In this document: positions 26,644 through 35,370 of the stretch, in pieces
Numbering within the stretch: the stretch's first letter is position 1
Layout: each line of letters opens with the position of its first letter
Assembly: GCA_030653365.1 (NCBI GenBank)
Contig: JAURZL010000007.1
Span: forward strand, 370,011 to 434,010
Source: Anaerolineaceae bacterium
GTDB taxonomy: Bacteria > Chloroflexota > Anaerolineae > Anaerolineales > Anaerolineaceae
Length of the DNA: 64,000 nt
Direction: 5' to 3'
Notes under the pieces: model-generated
Databases searched by the model: none
Seen by the model: the letters and a program-made list of their open reading frames with translations, nothing else
What the model was told of the DNA's origin: nothing
Translations under genes and position numbers: made by a program

Positions 26644-28071
26644 ATGGGAAATACAGATTTCGGACAGAGTGGCTTCTGGAAATTGCGTCCAGCAGAACGA
26701 AAATTAATAATATTACTTGGTGATTTTGTTGTAGCTGTTTTCTCTCTACTCATTGCTTTATATTTTTGGTCGGTGGAACCGGATGAGTGGTTAAAATTTT
26801 CTTTTCAATTTTTTGTAGAAAGACCACCTTTTTGGTTTTATTTATTGCCATTATTATGGATAGCTTTGCTTTCAGGTCTATATGATGTTAGAAAAGTCCA
26901 CAAAATATCTGAAACAATTTCAGGAATTGGAATATCGATTTTATTAAGTGGGTCATTATATCTAGTTGTTTTCTTTTTCTCACAACCTAATACATTACCG
27001 CGCCTAGGCGTTGCCCTTTTCTTTGTTTCAGCAGCAATATTAACCATTTTTTGGAGATTAATCTACATTAAAATATTTACTGGTTCAAGATTTCAACGTA
27101 GAGTTCTAATTGTTGGCGCGGGTAATTCTGGAAAAGTATTGGTTGAAATTATTAAAAAATCCAAACCAATGCCATTTCAATTAATTGGTCTTGTCGATGA
27201 TGATCCTGAAAAAATTGGTGGGAATATTTTAGGTTTTCCAATTCTCGGGTCTGTGATCGAATTGAATGATCTGATCAATGAGTTTAAGATTTCAGACATT
27301 GTCTTTTCGATTTCCGGAGAAATGGATCACCTGGCACTCAATGTGTTATTACAAGCAGAGGAAAAAGGGGTTGAAATTACATCGATGCCTGTAATGTATG
27401 AGGAGCTCACCGGACGAGTTCCTATTTACTTATTAAAATCTGACTGGTTATTACGAAGTTTTATTGACCATACACATATCAATCGGTTCTATGAATTAGG
27501 GAAAAGAGTTTTTGATATTCTTGGTGGATTCATTGGTGTTATTTTGTTCTTGGTTTTATATCCCATAATAGGATTGGCGGTTATTATAGATAATTGGGGT
27601 CCGATAATTTATTCCCAAATCAGATTAGGAAAAAATGGTAAAAATTATAATATTTTAAAATTTAGAACCATGTTTGTTGATGCAGAAAAGAATGGAAATT
27701 TCCAACCCGCAGAAGAAAATGACCAGCGAATTACCTCAATTGGAAAAATACTTAGAAAAAGTCACCTGGACGAGTTACCACAATTTTTTAATGTGCTTAA
27801 AGGCGAAATGAGCTTAGTTGGACCCAGATCTGAAAGACCGATGATTGTTGAGACTTACCAAAAACACATCCCTTTCTATCGAGGCAGATTATTGGTAAAA
27901 CCTGGGATTACTGGTTGGGCGCAAGTAAATTATGGTTATGCATCGACTATTGAAGAGAATGCCATCAAATTAGAATATGACCTTTATTACATAAAACATC
28001 GTGGTCTGGTAATGGATCTCTCGATCATGTTATTAACAATTAGCTCTGTGATAGGTCTACGAGGTAGGTAA
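26644..28071 (+). CDS. Polyprenyl glycosylphosphotransferase (WcaJ/WbaP-like)
   Basis: A 475-residue protein. About five N-terminal helices (to about 130) are followed by a Rossmann-like region (VLIVGAGNSGKVLVEI) and a C-terminal bacterial sugar transferase domain with KRVFDILGGFIGV, KFRTMFVDAE, LRKSHLDELPQFFNVLKGEM and GPRSERP motifs. It catalyses the first membrane step of exopolysaccharide or O-antigen assembly: transfer of a sugar-1-phosphate from a UDP-sugar to undecaprenyl phosphate. It is in an operon with flanking GT2 and dehydratase genes (gaps 1-2 bp). The sugar is not predictable. Confidence 0.9.
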   Translation: MGNTDFGQSGFWKLRPAERKLIILLGDFVVAVFSLLIALYFWSVEPDEWLKFSFQFFVERPPFWFYLLPLLWIALLSGLYDVRKVHKISETISGIGISILLSGSLYLVVFFFSQPNTLPRLGVALFFVSAAILTIFWRLIYIKIFTGSRFQRRVLIVGAGNSGKVLVEIIKKSKPMPFQLIGLVDDDPEKIGGNILGFPILGSVIELNDLINEFKISDIVFSISGEMDHLALNVLLQAEEKGVEITSMPVMYEELTGRVPIYLLKSDWLLRSFIDHTHINRFYELGKRVFDILGGFIGVILFLVLYPIIGLAVIIDNWGPIIYSQIRLGKNGKNYNILKFRTMFVDAEKNGNFQPAEENDQRITSIGKILRKSHLDELPQFFNVLKGEMSLVGPRSERPMIVETYQKHIPFYRGRLLVKPGITGWAQVNYGYASTIEENAIKLEYDLYYIKHRGLVMDLSIMLLTISSVIGLRGR

Positions 28072-28073
28072 TC

Positions 28074-29966
28074 ATGAGAGGTCGCCCTAATATTAGAAAT
28101 AAGTACTTATTAGTTGGTGATATTGTTTTAATCTTAATTTCCATTTTAGGTAGCTATGCTTTACGATTTGAATTGGGTCCATTGTTTTTTCAATATCTGC
28201 CAAGTGCAATCTGGATCGTGATTACCTCCCTGGTTATTAAACCTTTGGTTTATTATTTGTTTGGCATGTACAGACGAATGTGGATGTACGCCAGCGTTCA
28301 AGAATTGAAATTAATAATCATTTCTGTCACAACGGCTTCTGTAATTGTTTCCTCAATTGTAATTTCCTTATTGTCATTTGGCATATTTGAAGGATTACCT
28401 AGATCAGTTCTTGTTATTGATTGGATTTTGTCACTGGTTTTTGTCGGTGGTATTCGATTTTCGTTAAGAATCATTGGAGATTCAATAGCTGTCGGTGCAG
28501 CACAAATAAAAAATGGAAATCAAAGAAGATTATTGATTGTTGGTGCTGGAGATGCTGGTGCTTTGGTTGTTCGTGAAATTCAAAAAAATCCGCAGATGAA
28601 TTTATTGCCTGTTGGTTTCCTGGATGACGATCCTGCAAAACAAAAACAACAAATTTTTGGAATTCCTGTCGTTGGAACCATTACTGATCTACCCAATTTT
28701 TTGGAAAAACTTCGCATAGACGAAGTAATAATAGCAATTCCAAGTGCACCAGGTAGAGTTGTACGTTTGGTCGCTGATATTTGTAGGTTAAAGAAAATTC
28801 CTTTTCGAACTATGCCTGGAATTTATGAGTTATTAGGGGGATCTGTTAATGTAAACAGATTACGGGAAGTTGACATTACCGATTTATTACGAAGACAACC
28901 AACCTACATGAATGAAGAAATTATTGGTTCTTCTATCAGCGGGAAGATTGTGTTAATTACAGGTGCAGGCGGGTCCATTGGAAAAGAATTATGTAGACAG
29001 ATTTCCAGATGGGGACCATCAGAATTAATAATGGTTGGACATGGGGAAAACAGTATTTTCGAAAGTCTATTGGATTTGAAGGAGAGCTTTCCTGGACTTT
29101 CAATTATTCCAATTATTGCTGATATGCGAGATAAAAATCGACTCAAACAAATATTTACAAAGCATCAACCTCATGTAGTCTTTCATGCTGCTGCTCATAA
29201 ACATGTACCTTTGATGGAATTAAATATAGAAGAAGCAGTAACAAATAATATCCTCGGAACAACCAATTTGGTAGATATTTGTATTCAACAAGATGTTGAA
29301 AAATTTGTCATGATTTCCTCGGATAAGGCTATTCGACCGAAAAATGTTATGGGTGCATCCAAACGAATATCAGAAATGGTCGTATTAAATGCTGCACGAA
29401 AATATAATAAATCCTATTGTGTTGTAAGATTTGGAAATGTTTTAGGTAGTCGAGGAAGCGTTGTCCCTTTATTTAAACGTCAAATAGCGAAGGGTGGGCC
29501 AATTACCATTACACATCCTGATATGAAACGATATTTTATGACAATTCCGGAAGCAGTCTATCTTGTTCTTCAATCTGCAGGTATGGCAATCGGTGGAGAA
29601 ACATTTGTTTTAAATATGGGCGATCAAATAAAGATTGTAGATCTTGTTGAAGACTTAATTAGATTATCAGGATTGGAACCAGGGAGGGACATAGAAATAG
29701 TCTTTACTGGATCAAGACCTGGAGAAAAATTAGAGGAAGACTTGTGGGATGAAGGATTAACTTTTCATCGAACGAGTCATCCGGATATTTACCATTTGTC
29801 CAACCAAGATGATCTTGAGATAGATGAAATAGAAAAAATCGTTTCTGAATTGGTTAATATGGCCTCAAAAGGAAATATTTCGGAAATCGTTAATATTTTT
29901 GATCAGACAATTCCAGGTGCACAAATACGAAAGACTCCTCCTGCGGATTTAAACACGATTAATTGA
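28074..29966 (+). CDS. Membrane nucleotide-sugar 4,6-dehydratase (WbpM/PglF/CapD-like)
   Basis: A 630-residue protein. Four N-terminal helices (to about 120) and a first Rossmann region (LLIVGAGDAGALVVREI) precede a cytoplasmic SDR domain from about residue 280 with LITGAGGSIGKELCRQ and the active site SSDKAIRPKNVMGASKR. The usual catalytic Tyr of YxxxK is Met, as known for the large membrane-bound WbpM/PglF subfamily, so this is not a defect. It probably makes UDP-4-keto-6-deoxy-N-acetylhexosamine for surface glycans such as bacillosamine or QuiNAc derivatives. It is tightly coupled to the preceding transferase gene. Confidence 0.88.
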   Translation: MRGRPNIRNKYLLVGDIVLILISILGSYALRFELGPLFFQYLPSAIWIVITSLVIKPLVYYLFGMYRRMWMYASVQELKLIIISVTTASVIVSSIVISLLSFGIFEGLPRSVLVIDWILSLVFVGGIRFSLRIIGDSIAVGAAQIKNGNQRRLLIVGAGDAGALVVREIQKNPQMNLLPVGFLDDDPAKQKQQIFGIPVVGTITDLPNFLEKLRIDEVIIAIPSAPGRVVRLVADICRLKKIPFRTMPGIYELLGGSVNVNRLREVDITDLLRRQPTYMNEEIIGSSISGKIVLITGAGGSIGKELCRQISRWGPSELIMVGHGENSIFESLLDLKESFPGLSIIPIIADMRDKNRLKQIFTKHQPHVVFHAAAHKHVPLMELNIEEAVTNNILGTTNLVDICIQQDVEKFVMISSDKAIRPKNVMGASKRISEMVVLNAARKYNKSYCVVRFGNVLGSRGSVVPLFKRQIAKGGPITITHPDMKRYFMTIPEAVYLVLQSAGMAIGGETFVLNMGDQIKIVDLVEDLIRLSGLEPGRDIEIVFTGSRPGEKLEEDLWDEGLTFHRTSHPDIYHLSNQDDLEIDEIEKIVSELVNMASKGNISEIVNIFDQTIPGAQIRKTPPADLNTIN

Positions 29967-29967
29967 T

Positions 29968-30954
29968 ATGAGAATTATTCAAAAAAATGAATGGAATCGG
30001 TTCTTTGCTGAAATAGAGAACCCCCATATTTTACAATCATATGAATGGGGGGAGTTGAAATCCCATTTTGGTTGGTTACCATTTCATGTAGAACATAATG
30101 GACAGATTGCACAGGTTTTATTTCGACAATTACCATTTGGTTATAAAATCGCTTATTTGCCTAAATGTTCTATAGATTTAAAAAATCATTCTTTTTGGAA
30201 AGAGATTGATATATTTTGTAGGTCAAAAAAGACAATATTTTTAAAATTTGAACCTGATAATTTTATTGAATCCAGTCACATTGTAGAGAAAAATAATAAA
30301 TTTATCAAAGGTAGGTCCATTCAGCCACGAAAGACGATTGAAATTGATTTAGCTGGAAATGAAAATGATTGGCTGGAGAGAATGAAACCGAAGACCAGAT
30401 ACAATGTCAGGCTTGCCATTAAGAAAAAAGTAAATGTTGAATCATCTGATGATATTACTACTTTTTATGATTTAATGTTGGACACAAGTAATCGGGATAA
30501 ATTTGGTGTCCATTCAAAAGAATATTATCAATTTGCCTTTGATTTATTCAAAGATACTAATAATGTAGCTTTGTTTATGGCGTTTTATGAAGGAACACCA
30601 TTAGCAGGATTAATGGTTTACAGGTTGGGAAATCGTTCCTGGTATTTTTATGGAGCATCCAATAATAAGGAACGCAATCGGATGCCTACCTATTTATTAC
30701 AATTTGAAGCTATGAAATGGGCAAAATCAGTTGGTTGTGACACTTATGATTTGTGGGGAATTCCAGATGAAGCGGAAGATATTTTAGAACGAGATTTTGA
30801 TAAAAAATCTGATGGATTATGGGGTGTATATCGGTTCAAACGCGGTTTTGGTGGAGTAATCAAACAATCAGAAACTGCATTTGACAGGGTTTATCATCCG
30901 TTATTGTACCAAATGATAAACCTTTACCAAAATCTACGCGGAGATGTAGTATAA
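29968..30954 (+). CDS. FemAB-family peptidoglycan interpeptide aminoacyltransferase, copy 1
   Basis: A 328-residue protein with two GNAT-like halves. Recognisable FemAB features are SYEWGELKSHFGW near the N-terminus, MKPKTRYNVRLAIKKKV in the middle, LAGLMVYRLGNRSWYFYGAS and the C-terminal YDLWGIPD with WGVYRFKRGFGG. FemAB proteins move amino acids from aminoacyl-tRNA onto the lipid II stem peptide; FemAB-like proteins in exosortase and polysaccharide loci do related acylations. One base separates it from the dehydratase gene, tying it to envelope synthesis. It is paralogous to the next gene. Confidence 0.85.
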   Translation: MRIIQKNEWNRFFAEIENPHILQSYEWGELKSHFGWLPFHVEHNGQIAQVLFRQLPFGYKIAYLPKCSIDLKNHSFWKEIDIFCRSKKTIFLKFEPDNFIESSHIVEKNNKFIKGRSIQPRKTIEIDLAGNENDWLERMKPKTRYNVRLAIKKKVNVESSDDITTFYDLMLDTSNRDKFGVHSKEYYQFAFDLFKDTNNVALFMAFYEGTPLAGLMVYRLGNRSWYFYGASNNKERNRMPTYLLQFEAMKWAKSVGCDTYDLWGIPDEAEDILERDFDKKSDGLWGVYRFKRGFGGVIKQSETAFDRVYHPLLYQMINLYQNLRGDVV

Positions 30955-31002
30955 AAAACCTAAAGCATGGTTATATATAAAATAGAATTGATGGATTGAA
31001 TA

Positions 31003-32118
31003 ATGGATCTTTCGCGAAACTTTGAGTTGGTGGATGAATACAAATGGAATGAGACGCTATTGTCTCTTCCAGAACCTCATTTCCTTCAAAGTAGTATCTG
31101 GGCAGAAATTAAAAAAGATAATGGTTGGTCCCCACATTTTCTTCATTGGAAGAATTCGATTGGAGATGTTATTGCTGGTACTTTGGTTTTAGAAAGAAAA
31201 ATCAAACTGCTTAATTTAATATCATTGGTCATCCATTATTGTCCCAAAGGCCCTTTATTAAACTGGTCCGATAGAAATCTAGTCAGATCAGTTTTAGAAG
31301 ATATTGTATTGTTTTCAAGAGAACATAAAGGTCTTTTTGTGAAGATAGACCCAGATGTAATCAAAAGTAATGACCTTAATTTAGAAGAAAATAACTTCCA
31401 AAACTCCGTCCCACTCATTGAGGTTTTGTTAAAAGATACTAATTGGATTGAGTCCAAAGAACAGATTCAATTTCGAAATTCAATAGTTGTCGATTTGAAT
31501 CAATCAGATGATCAATTATTAGCCATTATGAAACAAAAGACCCGATATAACATCAGATTAAGTGACCGGAAAGGTGTAAAAGTCAGACTTGGTAGTCCTT
31601 CTGATTTTGATGAATTATTTAGAATGTATGCAGAAACCTCCTTAAGAGATAATTTTGTCATCCGATCCAAATCTTATTACCTGAATGTTTGGAAAAAAAT
31701 TTATGATGAGGGATTGTGTGAACCATTAATTGCGGAATTTGAAGGGGAGATATTAGCTGCTGTAATCATTTATTATTATGGTGGAAAAGCATATTATATG
31801 TTTGGAATGTCTTCCGATAAAAAACGCAATTTAATGCCTACTTATTTGTTGCAATGGAAAGCCATCAAAAGGGCAAAAGAAAGAAAATGCAGGATTTATG
31901 ATCTTTGGGGGGCACCAGATGATCTTAATGAAAATGACAGCATGTGGGGTGTGTATAAATTTAAACTTGGTTTTGGGGGATTTTTTGTTAGAACCATTGG
32001 TGCCTGGGATTATCCAATAAATAAAATTGGATATGCAATTTACCATTATGTGATACCAAAGATATTAAACATAATGCGAAAATTCGGTTTCAGAAGAACA
32101 AAAACAGAATTGGAATAA
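31003..32118 (+). CDS. FemAB-family peptidoglycan interpeptide aminoacyltransferase, copy 2
   Basis: A 371-residue paralogue of the upstream protein. It shares HFLQSSIWAEIKKDNGW, MKQKTRYNIRLSDRKGV, YYGGKAYYMFGMSSDKKRN and IYDLWGAPDD with WGVYKFKLGFGGF. It differs from copy 1 enough to suggest a separate substrate position, for example first versus second bridge residue. It is 48 bp downstream of copy 1, probably in the same transcript. It faces the kinase gene tail-to-tail with only 8 bp between, and no terminator hairpin fits there. Confidence 0.85.
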   Translation: MDLSRNFELVDEYKWNETLLSLPEPHFLQSSIWAEIKKDNGWSPHFLHWKNSIGDVIAGTLVLERKIKLLNLISLVIHYCPKGPLLNWSDRNLVRSVLEDIVLFSREHKGLFVKIDPDVIKSNDLNLEENNFQNSVPLIEVLLKDTNWIESKEQIQFRNSIVVDLNQSDDQLLAIMKQKTRYNIRLSDRKGVKVRLGSPSDFDELFRMYAETSLRDNFVIRSKSYYLNVWKKIYDEGLCEPLIAEFEGEILAAVIIYYYGGKAYYMFGMSSDKKRNLMPTYLLQWKAIKRAKERKCRIYDLWGAPDDLNENDSMWGVYKFKLGFGGFFVRTIGAWDYPINKIGYAIYHYVIPKILNIMRKFGFRRTKTELE

Positions 32119-32126
32119 AATTTTTG

Positions 32127-34205
32127 TTATGGTCGCCAATCTGGACTAAATTCAAAACTCTTTTCGAACGTGAGCTGTGTTAGATTTGCGCCATTAATTG
32201 TTGCGATATAAATGTCGTGGTTAATACCATCTGGCCAACTTTCAAAAACAAACCATTGTCCATCCGGTGATATAACAGAATCCACTGAAGGTGAAAAACT
32301 TTGTTGCCCGCTGGGTGGAATTCGAAATTCCACATTTACACCTGCATCCTCAATCCGTTTCCCGACAAAATATGGCAAGCTTCCAGAAGATATATTTTGA
32401 TGAGTGAAGAACAAAATCTGATCATTTTTAGACCAATTGGGGTAATTTAGATTGACATTACCTTTGGAAGCAAATTGGTATTCTTCTGACTTTTCTAAAT
32501 CCAGGATCCAGACTTCATTGTCAGCAATTTTTCTTACAAATGAAATATTATTCCCATCATTAGACCAGGCAGGATTTCGGTCACGCCAGCGAGAATCTGT
32601 AATTTCAGAGATAGATTCTGATTGGAAATTATATATGAAAATATGGATCATTCTTTCTTTCGTAATGGGATCGTTTCCTGGTCGAAGTGAAGAAAATGCA
32701 ATTTGTGAACCATCTGGTGACCAAACTGGATCAAAATCGCCTGATGGATCAACAGGAATAGGTAAAGGATATATCTCTTTATTTGCTGATAAATCCAGAA
32801 TAAATAATCTTGCTCCCTCATAAATCTCTTTTTTTGCATTGCATGGGGAAATAAAAACCAATTTTGTTCCATCTGGTGACCAGTCAGGTTGACAGGCACC
32901 ATCTTCCAAAGAAGTTAATTTTTGAGTAACCAATCCGTCTATTGTCATTATCCAAATTTGCATGCCTTGATCTTGATAATTTGACGAATATGCAATTTCT
33001 CCTGTGCCACCTCCAATGATTCCGCTTTTTGGCGGGGTAGGAGTTGCTTCTTCTGCGTTTGAGTTGATTGGCAAGGAAGAAGTTATTTCTTTTTTTGGAG
33101 TATTTGACATGATTTCTGTTGGTTGTGTTGAAACAAACGATGAATTATTGGTTTGATTATCTTTATTTCCAAATACATATGCGTAAATATTATCTGCATT
33201 CGTGATTCCAAAAAACATAATAATTGAAATTATTAACAAAAGTGGAAATAGAATTATTTTTGAATAACGGTTTTTTTCTGGAGTATTGATAGAGAAAGGC
33301 TTTATTAATGGCTGCGAAACCCCAGTTTTTATTGGTGTACTTATTTTGTGTAATGGTGGCGGAGAAATTAAACCAATATTTTTGGAAGAAATCATAAAAT
33401 TTCCAGCATCTAATAAAGCCATATATAAATCTTCTGCTGATTGAAAACGGTTTTCAGGATCAATTTCTAATGCTTTTTGAATAACCTTGTCAAATTTCTC
33501 TGAAATCGCTTTTCTGTGTTTGCTAATAGGTGTTAATTTTTCTTTTCCAGATAATCTGTTGAGACTTTCTTCTGGGATTAATCCAGTAAGGGCTGCGTAT
33601 AGCGTTGCACCTAGTGAATATACATCTGAGCGTTCATCTGTAGTACCCCTTCCATATTGTTCTGGTGGAGAATAACCTGGCGTCATTGCTCTGGCACCTG
33701 TAGCAGTATTTTGATCTATATCCATTACCTTTACCAAACCAAAATCTACGAGAATAATGTTGCCTTCTGGAGTAATTCGTATATTTCCTGGTTTAATATC
33801 CCGGTGAATAACCTTTGGTGAAAGATTGTGCAAATACATAAGCGCATCGCAGATTAATAAACCAATGATTATTACTTCTTTTTCTGAGAGGTTTTCTTCC
33901 CTTTCAATCCTTTCTCGTAAATCTTCTCCATCAATATAATCCATGACAAGATACTGCCCTTGCCCTGGAATATGAAAGTAATCGCTTACTCTTGGTAAGT
34001 TTGGATGACGTAAAGTTGCTAAAATTGTTGCTTCTTTTTTAAATTGAATTGAAAAATTTTCGGAAAGAACCAGGTTTTCTTTTATAGCAACCGGTATTTG
34101 AATATTCTCATCAAAAGCCATGTAAACGGAACTCATGCCTCCATGGCCGAGCACTTTTATGATTTTATATCTTTCCAGAATCAGATTATTTATTTGTAAT
34201 GGCAT
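32127..34205 (-). CDS. PknB-like Ser/Thr kinase with extracellular TolB-type propeller
   Basis: A 692-residue receptor kinase. Kinase domain residues 12-270 have the glycine loop LGHGGMSSVY, K42 in VAIKENL, the catalytic HRDIKPGN (H134, D136), DFGLVK (D154) and the PPEQY activation segment. It is followed by a Pro-rich linker, a transmembrane helix (316-334) and an extracellular part with repeated DWSPDGTKL / WSPDGSQIAFSS / WSNDGNNISF blades (PD40/TolB beta-propeller). The propeller replaces the PASTA repeats of Gram-positive PknB and probably senses an envelope ligand. Only one kinase is visible in the window; targets are unknown. No catalytic residue is missing. Confidence 0.92.
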   Translation of the reverse strand: MPLQINNLILERYKIIKVLGHGGMSSVYMAFDENIQIPVAIKENLVLSENFSIQFKKEATILATLRHPNLPRVSDYFHIPGQGQYLVMDYIDGEDLRERIEREENLSEKEVIIIGLLICDALMYLHNLSPKVIHRDIKPGNIRITPEGNIILVDFGLVKVMDIDQNTATGARAMTPGYSPPEQYGRGTTDERSDVYSLGATLYAALTGLIPEESLNRLSGKEKLTPISKHRKAISEKFDKVIQKALEIDPENRFQSAEDLYMALLDAGNFMISSKNIGLISPPPLHKISTPIKTGVSQPLIKPFSINTPEKNRYSKIILFPLLLIISIIMFFGITNADNIYAYVFGNKDNQTNNSSFVSTQPTEIMSNTPKKEITSSLPINSNAEEATPTPPKSGIIGGGTGEIAYSSNYQDQGMQIWIMTIDGLVTQKLTSLEDGACQPDWSPDGTKLVFISPCNAKKEIYEGARLFILDLSANKEIYPLPIPVDPSGDFDPVWSPDGSQIAFSSLRPGNDPITKERMIHIFIYNFQSESISEITDSRWRDRNPAWSNDGNNISFVRKIADNEVWILDLEKSEEYQFASKGNVNLNYPNWSKNDQILFFTHQNISSGSLPYFVGKRIEDAGVNVEFRIPPSGQQSFSPSVDSVISPDGQWFVFESWPDGINHDIYIATINGANLTQLTFEKSFEFSPDWRP

Positions 34206-34319
34206 TTATTGAATAATCCTTATTTATCGTGTAGATATGATTATATTGTTAATTCGTAATTATGGTCGAATAAATTCTACAGGGTATAATATCTTCTAGA
34301 ATAAAGGGATACGACCAAT
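34206..34319. promoter_or_regulatory. Divergent promoter region between kinase and membrane protein genes
   Basis: This stretch separates two divergent genes. On the plus strand a perfect TATAAT lies at 34285-34290 in the context AGGGTATAAT, the same context as the -10 upstream of ridA (25170-25178). No good -35 box lies at 17 bp. No clear minus-strand promoter is visible. Confidence 0.4.
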
Positions 34320-35312
34320 ATGAATCTAGATATTCAGACAGCCGTTCAAACTGCATTTTTTTTGGCAATCATTGGCCTTTTATCCAGTTTATGGTTAATG
34401 GTAAAAAACTTTAATCGTGCTCAGAAAATGCCTTTTTATCAAAAACGTGTCAAAATGCAGTGGAAGGCAATTCGGTTCCTTTTTGTAGGTATTTTATTTA
34501 GTGTTTCTGCAATTTTTTTTAATCGTTATGCTGAACCTGCTGTTTATTTAATTTTTCCTCCATCACCAACAATAACACTTACTCCAACCATAACCCTTAC
34601 ACCAACGATAACCCTATCTCCAACGATTACTTTATCACCCACGATCACTTTCACACCAGCAATCAGCCCCACGCCATCTATTCCTGAATCGATTGAAGCA
34701 TTATTTGAAAGCACTGTTGGTCCTAATCCAGATGCATTGTTCAGTCCAATTGTTTTTTCAAAAAGCATTGATGATAATATACAACCCGTCAATCCTTCGG
34801 AAGAATTTGACCATCCATTATCTATTATTTACGCAACCTATAGCTATGTTAATATGATACCTGGTAGTCAATGGACTTCGGTTTGGTACAGAATGAATGA
34901 TTTGACATTATTATGCTATGAGACAGCTCCCTGGAACGGTGGAACCGGTGGATATGGTTATACCGAATGTACAAAGGATGCTTCAGAATGGCAACCAGGA
35001 ATTTATGAGGTGCAATTATTTGTTGGAACTACCTGGAAAACTTCAGGTAGATTTACAATAATCGGAATTCCTCCAACAAATACAGCAACAATTACACCTA
35101 CTTCCACAACTACCCGAACCTTTACCTCAACCGTTTCGAGAACACCATTACCTTCTGTCACTGCGAGTAAAACCCCAACAAGAACATCAACTTCTACTAT
35201 TACACAAACTTCAACAATTACCAGAACCCCAACAAGGACGTTGACCTTTACACCAACCAGAACTCCTCGTCCTTCAGATACAAGATGGCCATCTCAGACA
35301 CCGACCAGATAA
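34320..35312 (+). CDS. Exported membrane protein with Thr/Pro-rich linkers, unknown function
   Basis: A 330-residue protein that I do not recognise as a named family. Two N-terminal helices (about 11-28 and 50-70, with a basic loop between) are followed by a low-complexity array based on T-P-T-I-T-L (about residues 78-118). A compact domain of about 120 residues rich in Trp, Tyr and Gly comes next (SQWTSVWYRMNDLTLLCY, Cys pair at CY..CTKD), and the protein ends with a second long Thr/Pro/Arg tail. Such linkers are common in exported Chloroflexota proteins and are likely O-glycosylated stalks. The middle domain could be a small extracellular beta-domain. Confidence 0.7.
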   Translation: MNLDIQTAVQTAFFLAIIGLLSSLWLMVKNFNRAQKMPFYQKRVKMQWKAIRFLFVGILFSVSAIFFNRYAEPAVYLIFPPSPTITLTPTITLTPTITLSPTITLSPTITFTPAISPTPSIPESIEALFESTVGPNPDALFSPIVFSKSIDDNIQPVNPSEEFDHPLSIIYATYSYVNMIPGSQWTSVWYRMNDLTLLCYETAPWNGGTGGYGYTECTKDASEWQPGIYEVQLFVGTTWKTSGRFTIIGIPPTNTATITPTSTTTRTFTSTVSRTPLPSVTASKTPTRTSTSTITQTSTITRTPTRTLTFTPTRTPRPSDTRWPSQTPTR

Positions 35313-35370
35313 AAATGAGGGTTATTAGAAATTAAATAAATTTTCAACTGTTGATTTAATTATTTTCCAC

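Noticed and set aside
28074..29966. Loss of the catalytic Tyr in the dehydratase active site as a defect
   Set aside because: Met at this position is a known feature of the large membrane-bound WbpM/PglF subfamily.
34558..34680. Tandem nucleotide repeat (ACC/ACA-rich) as a satellite or recombination site
   Set aside because: It is in frame and encodes a Thr/Pro linker of an exported protein; the repeat is explained by protein function.
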